From the NCBI GenBank assembly GCA_902363135.1, contig CABIZF010000011.1, forward strand, positions 1 through 64,000: a stretch of 64,000 nucleotides of DNA, read 5' to 3'. Below, piece by piece: positions 35,201 to 44,719 of the stretch. The notes beneath the pieces are model-generated. The model was not told where the DNA came from. It saw only the letters and a list, made by a program, of their open reading frames with translations, and made no database searches. Every line of letters starts with the position of its first letter. The first letter of the stretch is position 1. Both the position numbers and the translations under genes were made by a program. Origin of the DNA: Lachnospiraceae bacterium (GTDB taxonomy: Bacteria > Bacillota > Clostridia > Lachnospirales > Lachnospiraceae).

Positions 35201-35287
35201 ACCTGTATTGCTTTTATCTTGGGCCTGTCATTGCCGGAGCCTTGGAGAGTGCAGAATACGTGTGGAGATCAATTTGAAGGGATTTTT

Positions 35288-36508
35288 ATGGCAGTAAGAT
35301 CAGAACATTTGACGCCGGTGCGCAGAAAAGCGCCGACAGCAAGAAAAAAGGGTCAGACAATTAAGAAGCTGCGCAGAATGATTGCGGCAGGTCAGGACTA
35401 TTACGATTACAACCTGCTGGCAGTCGTGATTCTGCTGACAAGCTTCGGACTGATCATGCTTTACAGTGCGACCGCGTATAAGTCGATGATAAATTCAGAG
35501 ACACAGAGCACGATGAGCTATTTTGGAAAGCAGACGCTGATCAGTATCGCAGCGTTGGGAATTGGATTTTTTGTCTCCAGACTGGACTATCATTATCTGG
35601 CGCGTTTTGCAGCACCGCTTTATGAGGCTTCGCTTGTGCTTTTATTTCTTACCAGATTCATCGGGCGTGAGGTTAACGGTGCAAAACGGTGGATCTACAT
35701 TGGTCCGATCTCATTTCAGCCGGCAGAGATGGCGAAGCTGGCCGTTATTTTATTTATTCCGGTACTGATTGTAAAGATTGGCAAGTATATAGAGAGATGG
35801 AAGTCTGTTTTTATCGTACTTGGCTTTGGCGGACTGACCGCCGGATTTACCTACATATTTACACAGAACTTAAGTACTGCGACGATCATTCTCGGTATTG
35901 TTGTAGCGCTTATTTTTATCGCACATCCGAAGACAGCTCCGTTTTTGAAGGTCGGGGCAGCCGGGCTTGTGTTGCTGGCGATTTTACTTGTTGTGCTGAT
36001 CAATATGTCCGGAGACGGCGGAAGCTTCCGTATTCAGCGTATTCAGACATGGCTGCATCCGGAGGCACAGGCCGGGGATAACGGTTATCAGATTTTGCAG
36101 GCACTGTACGCGATTGGTTCCGGTGGATTTTTCGGTAAGGGGCTTGGCAACAGCACACAGAAGCTCGGGGCAATCCCGGAGGCACAGAATGATATGATTT
36201 TCTCGATCATCTGTGAGGAGCTTGGTGTATTCGGTGCGGCGATTGTCATCTTACTGTTTGTATTTATGCTGTACCGTCTTGCTATGATTGCACAGAATGC
36301 GCCTGATCTGCTCGGATCGCTGATTGCATCTGGCATTTTCATACATATAGCACTGCAGGTAGTGCTGAATATTGCGGTTGTCACGAATTCGATTCCGACG
36401 ACCGGCATCACCCTCCCGTTTGTCAGCTATGGAGGTACTTCCATCGTATTTTTGATGGTAGAGATGGGGCTGGCGCTGAGCGTGTCGAGACAGATACGCT
36501 TCCGATAA
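35288..36508 (+). CDS. FtsW/RodA/SpoVE-family peptidoglycan polymerase (SEDS)
   Basis: The 406-residue, roughly ten-helix protein has SEDS motifs: GREVNGAKRWIYIGPISFQPAE (about 133-154), GKGLGNSTQKLGAIPEAQNDMIFSIICEE, and LPFVSYGGTS near the C-terminus. SEDS proteins polymerise glycan strands from lipid II with a partner class B PBP. The start at 35288 has AAGGGA 6-7 bases upstream; the open frame extends 23 codons further up without a ribosome site. No PBP gene is adjacent, so FtsW, RodA and SpoVE cannot be told apart here. Confidence 0.92.
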   Translation: MAVRSEHLTPVRRKAPTARKKGQTIKKLRRMIAAGQDYYDYNLLAVVILLTSFGLIMLYSATAYKSMINSETQSTMSYFGKQTLISIAALGIGFFVSRLDYHYLARFAAPLYEASLVLLFLTRFIGREVNGAKRWIYIGPISFQPAEMAKLAVILFIPVLIVKIGKYIERWKSVFIVLGFGGLTAGFTYIFTQNLSTATIILGIVVALIFIAHPKTAPFLKVGAAGLVLLAILLVVLINMSGDGGSFRIQRIQTWLHPEAQAGDNGYQILQALYAIGSGGFFGKGLGNSTQKLGAIPEAQNDMIFSIICEELGVFGAAIVILLFVFMLYRLAMIAQNAPDLLGSLIASGIFIHIALQVVLNIAVVTNSIPTTGITLPFVSYGGTSIVFLMVEMGLALSVSRQIRFR

Positions 36509-36535
36509 TGCAAGAAGAAGGAGAACAAAGAAAAG

Positions 36536-37990
36536 ATGAGTAAAGTAAAGACAAGATTTGCACCGAGTCCGACCGGACGGATGCATGTAGGAAATTTGAG
36601 AACGGCATTGTATGCATATTTGATTGCAAAGCATGAAGGTGGTACTTTTATGCTGCGTATTGAGGATACAGACCAGGAGCGTTACGTTGAGGGCGCGGTA
36701 GAGATCATTTACCGGACCTTACAGAAGACCGGCCTGATCCATGATGAGGGACCGGATAAGGACGGCGGCTGTGGTCCGTATGTACAGAGCGAGCGTCAGA
36801 AGGCCGGCATCTATATGGAATATGCAAAGAAGCTGATCGAAAAAGGAGAGGCATATTACTGCTTTTGCGATAAAGAGCGTCTGGATTCCCTGCGCCAGGA
36901 GGTGGCAGGAAAAGAGATCATGATGTACGACAAGCACTGCCTGCATTTGTCCAAAGAAGAGGTTGAGGCAAAGCTGGCAGCGGGAGTACCGTTTGTCATT
37001 CGCCAGAATGTCCCGAATGAGGGAACGACTAAGTTTGTTGATGAAATCTATGGCGAGATCGAGGTGCCGAACGCAGAGCTCGATGATATGGTATTGATCA
37101 AGTCTGACGGATATCCGACCTACAACTTTGCAAACGTTGTGGATGACCATCTGATGGGTATTACCCATGTGGTTCGCGGAAACGAGTACCTTTCCTCTGC
37201 ACCGAAGTATAACCGTCTGTATGAGGCGTTTGGCTGGGAGGTTCCGGTCTATGTACACTGTCCGCTGATTACAAATGAGGAGCATCAGAAGCTGAGCAAG
37301 CGTTCCGGACATTCCTCCTATGAGGATCTGCTGGATCAGGGCTTTGTCTCCGAAGCAATCGTAAACTATGTGGCGCTGCTTGGCTGGTGTCCGCAGGACA
37401 ACCGTGAGATTTTTTCTTTACAGGAGCTCGTCGAGGCATTTGACTACCACAATATGAGCAAATCCCCGGCTGTCTTTGATATTCAGAAGCTGCGTTGGAT
37501 GAACGGTGAATATCTCAAGGCAATGGATCCGGAAATATTCTATGAGGCAGCGCTCCCGTATCTGAAAAAAGCGCTCACGAAGGAGCTGGATCTGCATAAG
37601 ATTGCAGAGATGGTACGTACCCGTATTGAGGTATACCCGGAGATCACCGATATGGTAAGCTTCTTTGAGACGCTTCCGGAGTATGATACCGACCTATTTA
37701 CAAATAAGAAGTCCAAAAACAATGCCGAGACAGCGGCAGCGACGCTTCAGGCACTGCTTCCGCGGATTGAGGCACAGGAGACCTTCACCAATGATGCGCT
37801 TTTTGAGATGCTGAAGACCTATACGGAGGAAAATGGCTGCAAGGTCAACTTTGTGATGTGGCCGCTGCGTGTCGCTGTTTCCGGAAAGACGGTGACTCCG
37901 GCAGGCGCGACGGAGATCATGGAAATCATCGGAAAGGATGAGACCGTTGCCCGTATTCACACAGCACTGAAGAAGCTGGGCGTGGAGTAG
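36536..37990 (+). CDS. gltX: Glutamyl-tRNA synthetase
   Basis: This 484-residue class I synthetase charges tRNA-Glu, and in many Firmicutes also tRNA-Gln for later amidation. The HIGH-type motif is in APSPTGRMHVGNLRTAL (8-24) and the KMSKS-type motif is EEHQKLSKRSGH (about 245). No T-box leader is visible in the short 27-base gap from the SEDS gene, so it is probably read from the upstream promoter. Confidence 0.96.
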   Translation: MSKVKTRFAPSPTGRMHVGNLRTALYAYLIAKHEGGTFMLRIEDTDQERYVEGAVEIIYRTLQKTGLIHDEGPDKDGGCGPYVQSERQKAGIYMEYAKKLIEKGEAYYCFCDKERLDSLRQEVAGKEIMMYDKHCLHLSKEEVEAKLAAGVPFVIRQNVPNEGTTKFVDEIYGEIEVPNAELDDMVLIKSDGYPTYNFANVVDDHLMGITHVVRGNEYLSSAPKYNRLYEAFGWEVPVYVHCPLITNEEHQKLSKRSGHSSYEDLLDQGFVSEAIVNYVALLGWCPQDNREIFSLQELVEAFDYHNMSKSPAVFDIQKLRWMNGEYLKAMDPEIFYEAALPYLKKALTKELDLHKIAEMVRTRIEVYPEITDMVSFFETLPEYDTDLFTNKKSKNNAETAAATLQALLPRIEAQETFTNDALFEMLKTYTEENGCKVNFVMWPLRVAVSGKTVTPAGATEIMEIIGKDETVARIHTALKKLGVE

Positions 37991-37991
37991 C

Positions 37992-39824
37992 ATGCAGGTA
38001 AGTAATGCACAGCATCAGGCAATTACACACGGAGCAGGGCCGGCAATCGTACTGGCCGGACCCGGCTCCGGAAAAACGCTCGTGATCACGCAGAGAGTCC
38101 GTTATCTTATCGAAGCGTATCACATACGACCGCAGGAGATTCTGGTGATCACCTTTACGAAGGCCGCTGCACAGGAGATGCAGAGCCGTTTTCAGGCATT
38201 GTCAAGGCAAAGGGGAGTCACATTCGGGACCTTTCATGCGGTTTTTTTTCATATTTTGAAATATGCCTATCATTACAGCGTGGCGAATATTCTGACGGAG
38301 GAGAAGAAATACCAGATTCTGCAGCGCCTGCTCTCAGAATCAGGACTTCATTTTGAAGACGAAAAGGAGACGCTTTCAGAAATTGCCTCCGAGATCAGCG
38401 TGGTGAAAAATGAGCAGATTCCGCTGGAACACTATTATTCTAAAAGCTGTCCGGAGGAGGTGTTCCGGGGCTTTTACCGAAAATATGAGGAAATGCATCG
38501 AAGAGAGGGGCTTCTGGACTTTGATGATATGATGACCATGACCTATGAGCTTTTGACACAGCGGGCGGATATCCTTGCCGCGTGGCAGCGGCATTACCGC
38601 TATATCCTGGTCGATGAATTTCAGGACATCAATCTTTTACAGTATGCGATCTTGCGGCTGCTTGCAGATCCGGAGCGAAATCTGTTTATCGTCGGAGACG
38701 ATGACCAGTCAATCTATCGTTTCCGGGGGGCGAAGCCGGAGATTATGCTGAATTTTCCGAAGGACTATCCGGATGCGAAGCAGATCGTGCTCGACCGGAA
38801 TTTCCGTTCTGTTGCTTCGGTCATCCGTGCCGCACAGCTTGTGATCCGTGAGAATACAAAACGCTTTGCCAAACGAGCCGTGCATGTACGTAAAGGGCAG
38901 GGGCAGATCGACATCCGGGAGTTTTCCGGGCAGGAGCATGAGTCCTTGTATCTAATTAAAAAGGTGCAGGAGAGTCTTGCAGGCGGGATACCGCCAAATG
39001 AGATTGCAGTGCTTTATCGAACGAATCAGGGTGCACGTCCGTATGCGGAGCGGCTGATGGAGTTTAATATCCCGTTTGAGATGCGGGACGCCCTTCCGAA
39101 TATTTATGAGCATTGGATTGCAAAGGATCTGTTTGCATATTTACACCTTGCGAGGGAGCGGCTGGATCGGACGGAGTTTTTGCAGGTTATGAACCGGCCG
39201 AAGCGATACATTGCGCGTGATGCGATTGATGCGAAGGTTATTTCACTGGAAACGCTGCGGACATATTATGAGGATAAGGACTGGATGCTTGACCGGATTG
39301 ACCGTCTGGAGCTGGATTTGCGGATGCTGAAGGATATGGCGCCGTATGCGGCGGTCAATTACATTCGATACGGAATGAATTATGAGGAATACCTTCAGGA
39401 ATATGCGAAGGCGCGTCGGATGAAACCGGAAGAGCTGACAGACATTCTGGATGAGATTCAGGATGGCTGCAGACCGTTTAAAACAGTGGAGGCGTGGTAT
39501 GAGCATCTGACTGCGTATAAGGAACGGCTGCTGGAGCAGCGTGGAAAAAAGGAGCGGGATCCGGATGCAATCACGCTGGCGACGCTCCACAGTGCGAAAG
39601 GACTGGAATTTCAGGAGGTCTTTTTGGTAGATGTCAATGAAGGGACGATTCCGCATCGGAAAGCGTCGATGGAGGCAGATCTTGAAGAAGAGCGTCGGCT
39701 GTTTTATGTTGGGATGACGCGCGCAAAGGATCGCTTGCACCTGTTTTATGTGCGGGAACGGTATGGAAAACGCGTGGATCCATCTGTATTTCTGGAGCCG
39801 CTGCTGGAAGAAACGGATGAATGA
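37992..39824 (+). CDS. UvrD/PcrA-family superfamily 1 DNA helicase
   Basis: The 610-residue ATP-dependent 3'-5' helicase starts two bases after gltX. Motifs: AQHQAITHGAGPAIVLAGPGSGKT (Q motif and Walker A, 5-28 in pieces), VITFTKAAAQEM, ILVDEFQDINLLQ (Walker B, about 212), VGDDDQSIYRFRGA, LATLHSAKGLEFQEVFL, EERRLFYVGMTRAKDRL. It is shorter than PcrA (about 730-770) and lacks the PcrA C-terminal extension, so it is a separate UvrD-like paralogue. Likely role in DNA repair or recombination. Confidence 0.92.
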   Translation: MQVSNAQHQAITHGAGPAIVLAGPGSGKTLVITQRVRYLIEAYHIRPQEILVITFTKAAAQEMQSRFQALSRQRGVTFGTFHAVFFHILKYAYHYSVANILTEEKKYQILQRLLSESGLHFEDEKETLSEIASEISVVKNEQIPLEHYYSKSCPEEVFRGFYRKYEEMHRREGLLDFDDMMTMTYELLTQRADILAAWQRHYRYILVDEFQDINLLQYAILRLLADPERNLFIVGDDDQSIYRFRGAKPEIMLNFPKDYPDAKQIVLDRNFRSVASVIRAAQLVIRENTKRFAKRAVHVRKGQGQIDIREFSGQEHESLYLIKKVQESLAGGIPPNEIAVLYRTNQGARPYAERLMEFNIPFEMRDALPNIYEHWIAKDLFAYLHLARERLDRTEFLQVMNRPKRYIARDAIDAKVISLETLRTYYEDKDWMLDRIDRLELDLRMLKDMAPYAAVNYIRYGMNYEEYLQEYAKARRMKPEELTDILDEIQDGCRPFKTVEAWYEHLTAYKERLLEQRGKKERDPDAITLATLHSAKGLEFQEVFLVDVNEGTIPHRKASMEADLEEERRLFYVGMTRAKDRLHLFYVRERYGKRVDPSVFLEPLLEETDE

Positions 39825-39831
39825 GAAAAGC

Positions 39832-39873
39832 ATCCCTGAGGCAGAAGTTTTGCCTTGTGGGATGCTTTTTGGG
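39832..39873 (+). terminator. Terminator after the helicase gene
   Basis: AAAAGCATCCC and GGGATGCTTTTT enclose a smaller GGCA/TGCC stem. It would end the ftsW-gltX-helicase transcript. On the other strand it follows the DUF1292 gene and may serve both. Confidence 0.85.
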
Positions 39874-39923
39874 GTCACTTGCCAGCCGGAGTATGTCGTA
39901 TATACACTTAATGGCCGTCAGGA

Positions 39924-40280
39924 TTACTCCTCGTCCTCCTCGTCCTCAGAGACGAGCTCATCATACTCCAGAGAATCCAGCCACTCATCAAAGCCGTCAG
40001 AAGCAGCCTCGTACTCCTCATCGTCCTCGATGTTGTCGAGAATCGGGGTGCCGTTCTGCTGCGTATAACGGTAAAGATATACTTCGCCATCTTCATTAGT
40101 TCCCTGCTCATTCAGCGGGAGAAGGGCGATATACTCCCGTTCGCCTGCCTCATAGATCGTGAGGATAGAGCACTCGATCGTCTCATCATTGTCAAGTGTC
40201 AGGGTAATGGTTGCCTTGCTGCAATCCTCGGCAGAACCACAGGTCTCACAGCTGCCGCTGCACACATCAAATTCGCTCAT
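39924..40280 (-). CDS. DUF1292 acidic protein
   Basis: The 118-residue protein has a cysteine-rich N-terminus (CSGSCETCGSAEDC, 7-20), a central DUF1292 region (ITLTLDNDETIECSILTIYEAGEREYIALLP in pieces, 25-55; EDGEVYLYRY), and a strongly acidic C-terminus ending EDEEDEE. The start at 40280 is preferred (AGAGAGG upstream); a longer frame is unsupported. DUF1292 proteins are common small cytoplasmic proteins of Firmicutes with no known function. The cysteines could bind zinc. Confidence 0.85.
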   Translation of the reverse strand: MSEFDVCSGSCETCGSAEDCSKATITLTLDNDETIECSILTIYEAGEREYIALLPLNEQGTNEDGEVYLYRYTQQNGTPILDNIEDDEEYEAASDGFDEWLDSLEYDELVSEDEEDEE

Positions 40281-40405
40281 TTTACATACCTCTCTTATTT
40301 GTTTGTTTCCGCAGGTAACGGGCAGCGATACACGCCATGTCAGCTTTACTGCCTGCGGTACTGAGATTACTTTATCAAAAATAACGGAAAATAGCAACAA
40401 CGGAC

Positions 40406-40434
40406 TGGAAAAAGTGAAATATTATTGCTATACT
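40406..40434 (+). promoter_or_regulatory. Promoter of exoA
   Basis: TGGAAA (40406-40411), 17 bp, TATACT (40429-40434), about 35 bp before the exoA start. Confidence 0.65.
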
Positions 40435-40468
40435 GAAAAAAGATCAGAAAGAAATGGAGAAAATGCGT

Positions 40469-41224
40469 ATGAAATTCATATCCTGGAATGTGAATGGGCT
40501 GCGTGCCTGTGTACAGAAAGGCTTTTTAGACTATTTTCATGAGGCAGATGCGGATATTTTCTGTATTCAGGAGAGCAAGCTGCAGGAGGGACAGATCGAG
40601 CTGGAGCTTCCGGGCTATTTTCAGTACTGGAATTATGCAAAGAAAAAGGGCTATTCCGGGACGGCGGTTTTTGCAAAACAGGAGCCTTTGCGTGTTCTTT
40701 ATGGAATTGGAGAGGAGGAACACGATCAGGAAGGCCGTGTGGTTACCCTGGAGTATGAAAATTTTTATTTTGTGACGGTCTATACACCGAATTCACAGAG
40801 CGAGCTGGCGAGACTGGACTACCGGATGCGCTGGGAAGAGGCATTTCTTGGCTGGCTGAAAAAGCTGGAGCAGGAAAAGCCGGTCGTATTTTGCGGTGAC
40901 CTGAATGTGGCGCACAAGGAGATCGACCTGAAGAATCCAAAGACGAACCGGAAAAATGCAGGCTTTACCGACGAGGAACGAAATAAATTTACCGAGATGC
41001 TGAACAGTGGTTTTATCGATACATTCCGGTATTTTCACCCGGATCAGGAGGGGATTTACAGCTGGTGGTCGTACCGGTTTCACGCGCGGGAGAAAAATGC
41101 GGGATGGCGGATTGACTATTTCTGTGTATCAGAAGCGTTAAAGGAACGATTGCAGGATGCGAAGATTCATACAGAGGTGACGGGTTCAGATCACTGTCCG
41201 GTAGAGCTTGACATCGAGCTGTGA
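40469..41224 (+). CDS. exoA: Exodeoxyribonuclease III / AP endonuclease
   Basis: The 251-residue enzyme nicks abasic sites and removes 3' blocks in base-excision repair. Motifs: MKFISWNVNGLRA (1-13), FCIQESKLQ (catalytic Glu), YTPNSQ, VVFCGDLNVAH (Asp/Asn), WRIDYFCVS and the terminal GSDHCPVE. The start at 40469 gives 9 bases from GGAG and the standard MKFISWN start; two ATG codons lie slightly upstream. Confidence 0.95.
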   Translation: MKFISWNVNGLRACVQKGFLDYFHEADADIFCIQESKLQEGQIELELPGYFQYWNYAKKKGYSGTAVFAKQEPLRVLYGIGEEEHDQEGRVVTLEYENFYFVTVYTPNSQSELARLDYRMRWEEAFLGWLKKLEQEKPVVFCGDLNVAHKEIDLKNPKTNRKNAGFTDEERNKFTEMLNSGFIDTFRYFHPDQEGIYSWWSYRFHAREKNAGWRIDYFCVSEALKERLQDAKIHTEVTGSDHCPVELDIEL

Positions 41225-41249
41225 GAATGGACAGAAAGGCGGAAAACAA

Positions 41250-43130
41250 GTGAGGGAAAATGAGTTTAAGATATGGTTGGACGACAGTGTTCAGCCGGGG
41301 GCTGTTGTCATGAAGGACGGTGTTCATTTTGGATATTATGCCGCGGGGATTGGACAGCCGGAGCTGCTGCTTTATGAAAAGGGGAGCGAAGTGATCGCAG
41401 CCAGTATACCGTTTCCGAAGCAGGAGGCAGCGGGTGGATTTTATCATATGAAAGTGAAGCTGCGGACGTCAGCCTATGAATACAATTTCCGCGAGAACGG
41501 TCAGGTCGTGACTGATCCGTATGCGCGGAAAATTGAAGGCCGGGGGACATTTGGGAGCCTGCTGCCCAAATCGGCACATGGCATCCGCGGCAGTTTTCTG
41601 ACGAAGAGTTTTGACTGGGGAGAGGATGTGCGTCCACAGCTGGCGTATCCGGATGTGGTTATGTATCACCTTCACGTGCGCGGCTTTACAAAGCAAAAAA
41701 ATTCAGGAGTACGCCATAAAGGGACATTCGCGGGACTGCGGGAAAAGCTTCCCTATCTGAGGGAGCTTGGCATCAACCAGATTCGGCTGATGCCGGTATA
41801 TGATTTTGCGGAGATGACGCCGCGGCTGGAGTTAAAGGGTGTGCCAAAGACACAGAAGGAAGCTGTTGTGCGTGCGGCCGAGCAGCTTTCGGAAGAAGAG
41901 GCGTGGCGGATGAATTACTGGGGCTACGGCCCGGGTTTTTATTTTGCACCGAAGTCCTCCTATGCAGCGTCGCCGGATCCGGATCTGGAGCTGAAGCAGC
42001 TGATCAGGGCGATACATGCGCTTGGTATGGAACTGATTCTGGAATTTCCGTTTACCGAGGATACGGATATGCTTCTGATTCTGGAATGTCTGCGGTACTG
42101 GGTACAGGAGTACCATGTGGATGGTTTTGTACTGATGACCCGCAGCACTGTCTGTGAGGAACTGGCAAGGCTGCCAATGTTTCGGGATGTAAAGCTGATC
42201 GGAGAGTGGTTTCCGGACGGTCTGGTTCAGAAAAATGCACAGATGTGGCATAGCAGGCTGGCAGAGTCCAATGATGGCTTTATGAATGATTGCAGGCGGA
42301 TGTTAAGGGGCGATGGTGAGCAGTCCGGCGCATTTGCGGTGCGACTGCGCAGAAATCCGAAGGGTTGTGCAGTCATCAACTATGTGACAACGCATGACGG
42401 CTTTACGTTGGAGGATCTCGTGAGCTATGATTATAAGCACAATCAGGCGAACGGAGAGCAGGATCGGGACGGTACCGATTACAATTACAGCTGGAACTGC
42501 GGTGTGGAAGGGCCGACACGCAAAAAGGAGATTTTGCGGCTTCGGATGCGGCAGAAGAAAAACGCGCTGGCTATGCTGCTTTTTGCGCAGGGTGTTCCGA
42601 TGCTGCTTGCAGGTGATGAGTTTGGCAACACGCAGGACGGTAACAATAATCCTTACTGTCATGACAGCGAGCTGACATGGCTGGGCTGGAACCAGTCAAA
42701 GAGTACACAGCAGCTGCATCACTTTGTGCAGTCCGCTATTGCTTACCGGAAGGTACATCCGATGCTGCATCAGGCGACCGAGCTTCTGTGTGCGGACCGC
42801 AATTCCTGCGGCTATCCGGATTTGTCTTACCACAGTGACCGTGCCTGGTACTGTGATTTTTCACGCACGACGCGACAGTTTGGCTGTATGTATGCAGGAG
42901 GCTATGCCGGAGAATCCGGTTTCATTTATATCGCATACAATTTATACTGGACAGAGCAGACGTTTGCGCTGCCGCTTCTGGCGGAGCACGCCTCGTGGTA
43001 TCGTGTCATGGATACATCAGAGCCGGAGAGCTTCCTGCTGCAGCCGGAAGCACTTGGAAAGATCCGTTCCTTCCGCGTGCCGCCGAGAACGATTATGATA
43101 TTAGAAGGTAGAGAAGATGAGACAGAATAA
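41250..43130 (+). CDS. GH13 isoamylase/debranching-family protein lacking the catalytic nucleophile
   Basis: The 626-residue protein has a CBM48-like N-terminal domain (about 1-110) and a GH13 barrel like GlgX/isoamylase (VVMYHLHVRGFTK; GYGPGFYFAPKSSYA; THDGFTLEDLVSYDYKHN; LLFAQGVPMLLAGDEFG). Conserved region IV (H382-D383) and an acid/base Glu (E319 in LIGEWF) are kept. In region II the usual GFRxD reads GFVLM, so Val294 and Met296 replace the Arg and nucleophile Asp, and region I lacks its D...NH. It may be a glycogen-binding or regulatory pseudoenzyme. GTG start behind GGCGG. It precedes a DUF5662 gene, overlapping it by 14 bp. Confidence 0.85.
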   Translation: MRENEFKIWLDDSVQPGAVVMKDGVHFGYYAAGIGQPELLLYEKGSEVIAASIPFPKQEAAGGFYHMKVKLRTSAYEYNFRENGQVVTDPYARKIEGRGTFGSLLPKSAHGIRGSFLTKSFDWGEDVRPQLAYPDVVMYHLHVRGFTKQKNSGVRHKGTFAGLREKLPYLRELGINQIRLMPVYDFAEMTPRLELKGVPKTQKEAVVRAAEQLSEEEAWRMNYWGYGPGFYFAPKSSYAASPDPDLELKQLIRAIHALGMELILEFPFTEDTDMLLILECLRYWVQEYHVDGFVLMTRSTVCEELARLPMFRDVKLIGEWFPDGLVQKNAQMWHSRLAESNDGFMNDCRRMLRGDGEQSGAFAVRLRRNPKGCAVINYVTTHDGFTLEDLVSYDYKHNQANGEQDRDGTDYNYSWNCGVEGPTRKKEILRLRMRQKKNALAMLLFAQGVPMLLAGDEFGNTQDGNNNPYCHDSELTWLGWNQSKSTQQLHHFVQSAIAYRKVHPMLHQATELLCADRNSCGYPDLSYHSDRAWYCDFSRTTRQFGCMYAGGYAGESGFIYIAYNLYWTEQTFALPLLAEHASWYRVMDTSEPESFLLQPEALGKIRSFRVPPRTIMILEGREDETE

Positions 43131-43701
43131 TGATGGACGTATCACCTGGCATAAGGTGAAAGGACATTTTAAAACAATTACCGAACACAAGCTGCTTGTG
43201 ATGAAACATTGCTTTCGGATCGGATTGTACCGGCAGGGACTGATGCATGATCTGTCAAAGTATATGCCGATCGAGTTCCTGATGGGCTGCCGCTATTATG
43301 CGGACGGCAAGGCGAGTCCGAACAATAATGAACGACTGGACCGGGGCTATTCTGCTGCATGGCTGCATCACAAGGGACGCAACCGGCATCATTTTGAATA
43401 CTGGCTCGACTACTCGATCAGACCGGCGAAGGGGAAATGCCCGCTGCAGGCGGTACAGATGCCGCGGAGATATGTGGCAGAGATGCTGATGGATCGGATC
43501 TGTGCCTCAAAGAATTATAATAAAGAGGCATACACACAGCACGATCCGCTCACCTACTTTGAGCGCGGCAGAGGTCATTATCTGCTGAATCCGCAGACCT
43601 CAAGGGAGCTGCATGGGATGCTGCGGATTCTTGATCAGAGAGGTGAGGAAGAGCTGATGTACTTTGTGAAGAATTATTATCTGAAGGGGTATAAGATCTG
43701 A
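43117..43701 (+). CDS. DUF5662-like protein (His-rich, HD-like)
   Basis: The 194-residue cytoplasmic protein starts inside the end of the GH13 gene (14-bp overlap). It has spaced histidines suggesting a metal site: GHFKTITEHKLLVMKHCF, MHDLSKY (about 48-54), WLHHKGRNRHHFEYW (about 85-99). Such proteins are common in Lachnospiraceae, with an HD-phosphohydrolase-like pattern but no known function. Translational coupling to the GH13 protein hints at a shared process. Confidence 0.75.
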   Translation: MRQNNDGRITWHKVKGHFKTITEHKLLVMKHCFRIGLYRQGLMHDLSKYMPIEFLMGCRYYADGKASPNNNERLDRGYSAAWLHHKGRNRHHFEYWLDYSIRPAKGKCPLQAVQMPRRYVAEMLMDRICASKNYNKEAYTQHDPLTYFERGRGHYLLNPQTSRELHGMLRILDQRGEEELMYFVKNYYLKGYKI

Positions 43702-43760
43702 GGCTTTTTCATCACATAGTAACCTTTAATTTATCCAATATCTGCATGGCGTAGAAATAG

Positions 43761-44696
43761 CTACGCTTGAAATCCTTCAGTCTCAATCAACTGATTCATA
43801 TCTTCCGGCATCGGACTTTCAAAATGCAGCGGCTCGCCGGTCACCGGATGACAAAAGTCCAGTGAGCAGGAGTGCAGCGCCTGTCGCGTGATCCTGGCAG
43901 GACTGTCCGGATTGTAGAGAAAATCTCCGGCGAGTGGATACCCCAGATGGGAAAAATGTACACGGATCTGGTGGGTGCGTCCGGTCTCAAGACGGATGCG
44001 CAGCAGAGAAAATCCACAGGGAGGAATCTGCGGCGCTTCTGATTCCGGGTAAAATGCGAGCTGTTCATAGTGGGTGATGGCCAGATCTCCGTGCATGGCA
44101 TCTACGCAGCGCATGATGGCGGAATCTGCTTTGCGGGCGATCGGCGCATCAATAGTGCCAAAGGGAGGCGTCTCGCCCTCGACGATTGCCAGATAATGCC
44201 GGTGGATTTCTCTGCGGGCAGACATCTGATAGAGGATGGAGGCACTGAACAGATTTTTGGCGAGAATGAGCAGACCGCTCGTATCCCGGTCAAGCCGGTT
44301 GACGCAGCGGTAGACAAAAGGGAGATTTTGCTCAGAAAAATAGTACATGACAGCGTTAGCCAGTGTATTGTCGTGATTGTTGACAGAAGGATGAATGGGC
44401 ATATCGGCAGGCTTGTCAATCACCATCAGATCTGCATCTTCATAGACAATACGAAGAGGAAGCCTGACCGGAACGATCTGTTCCGAGCAGGCTTCTTCTG
44501 TGATGTGCAGCTGTAGGAGATCGCCTTCTGACAGCCGCTGGCTGGCGTAGGCCCATGCACCATTGAGTACAATCCCGTGCTCGGTGCGCTTTAAATGTGT
44601 GAGTACATGATGAGAGCAGCCGAGCTGTTTTAAATATTCTTCGATTTTCATTCCGACATCTGCACCGGAAATGTGATAAGTCAGGTCTCTGGTCAT
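43761..44696 (-). CDS. RluA-family pseudouridine synthase
   Basis: The 311-residue enzyme isomerises uridine to pseudouridine in rRNA or tRNA. It has an N-terminal S4-like region (about 15-75) and the catalytic domain with VIDKPADMPIHPS and the active-site motif RLDRDTSGLLILAKN (Asp in DRDTSG, about 142-146), then the C-terminal GRTHQIRVHFSHLGYPLAGD. Which RNA it modifies cannot be read from sequence. Confidence 0.92.
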   Translation of the reverse strand: MTRDLTYHISGADVGMKIEEYLKQLGCSHHVLTHLKRTEHGIVLNGAWAYASQRLSEGDLLQLHITEEACSEQIVPVRLPLRIVYEDADLMVIDKPADMPIHPSVNNHDNTLANAVMYYFSEQNLPFVYRCVNRLDRDTSGLLILAKNLFSASILYQMSARREIHRHYLAIVEGETPPFGTIDAPIARKADSAIMRCVDAMHGDLAITHYEQLAFYPESEAPQIPPCGFSLLRIRLETGRTHQIRVHFSHLGYPLAGDFLYNPDSPARITRQALHSCSLDFCHPVTGEPLHFESPMPEDMNQLIETEGFQA

Positions 44697-44719
44697 GGAT
44701 CGTATCCGGTTCCTTTCAG

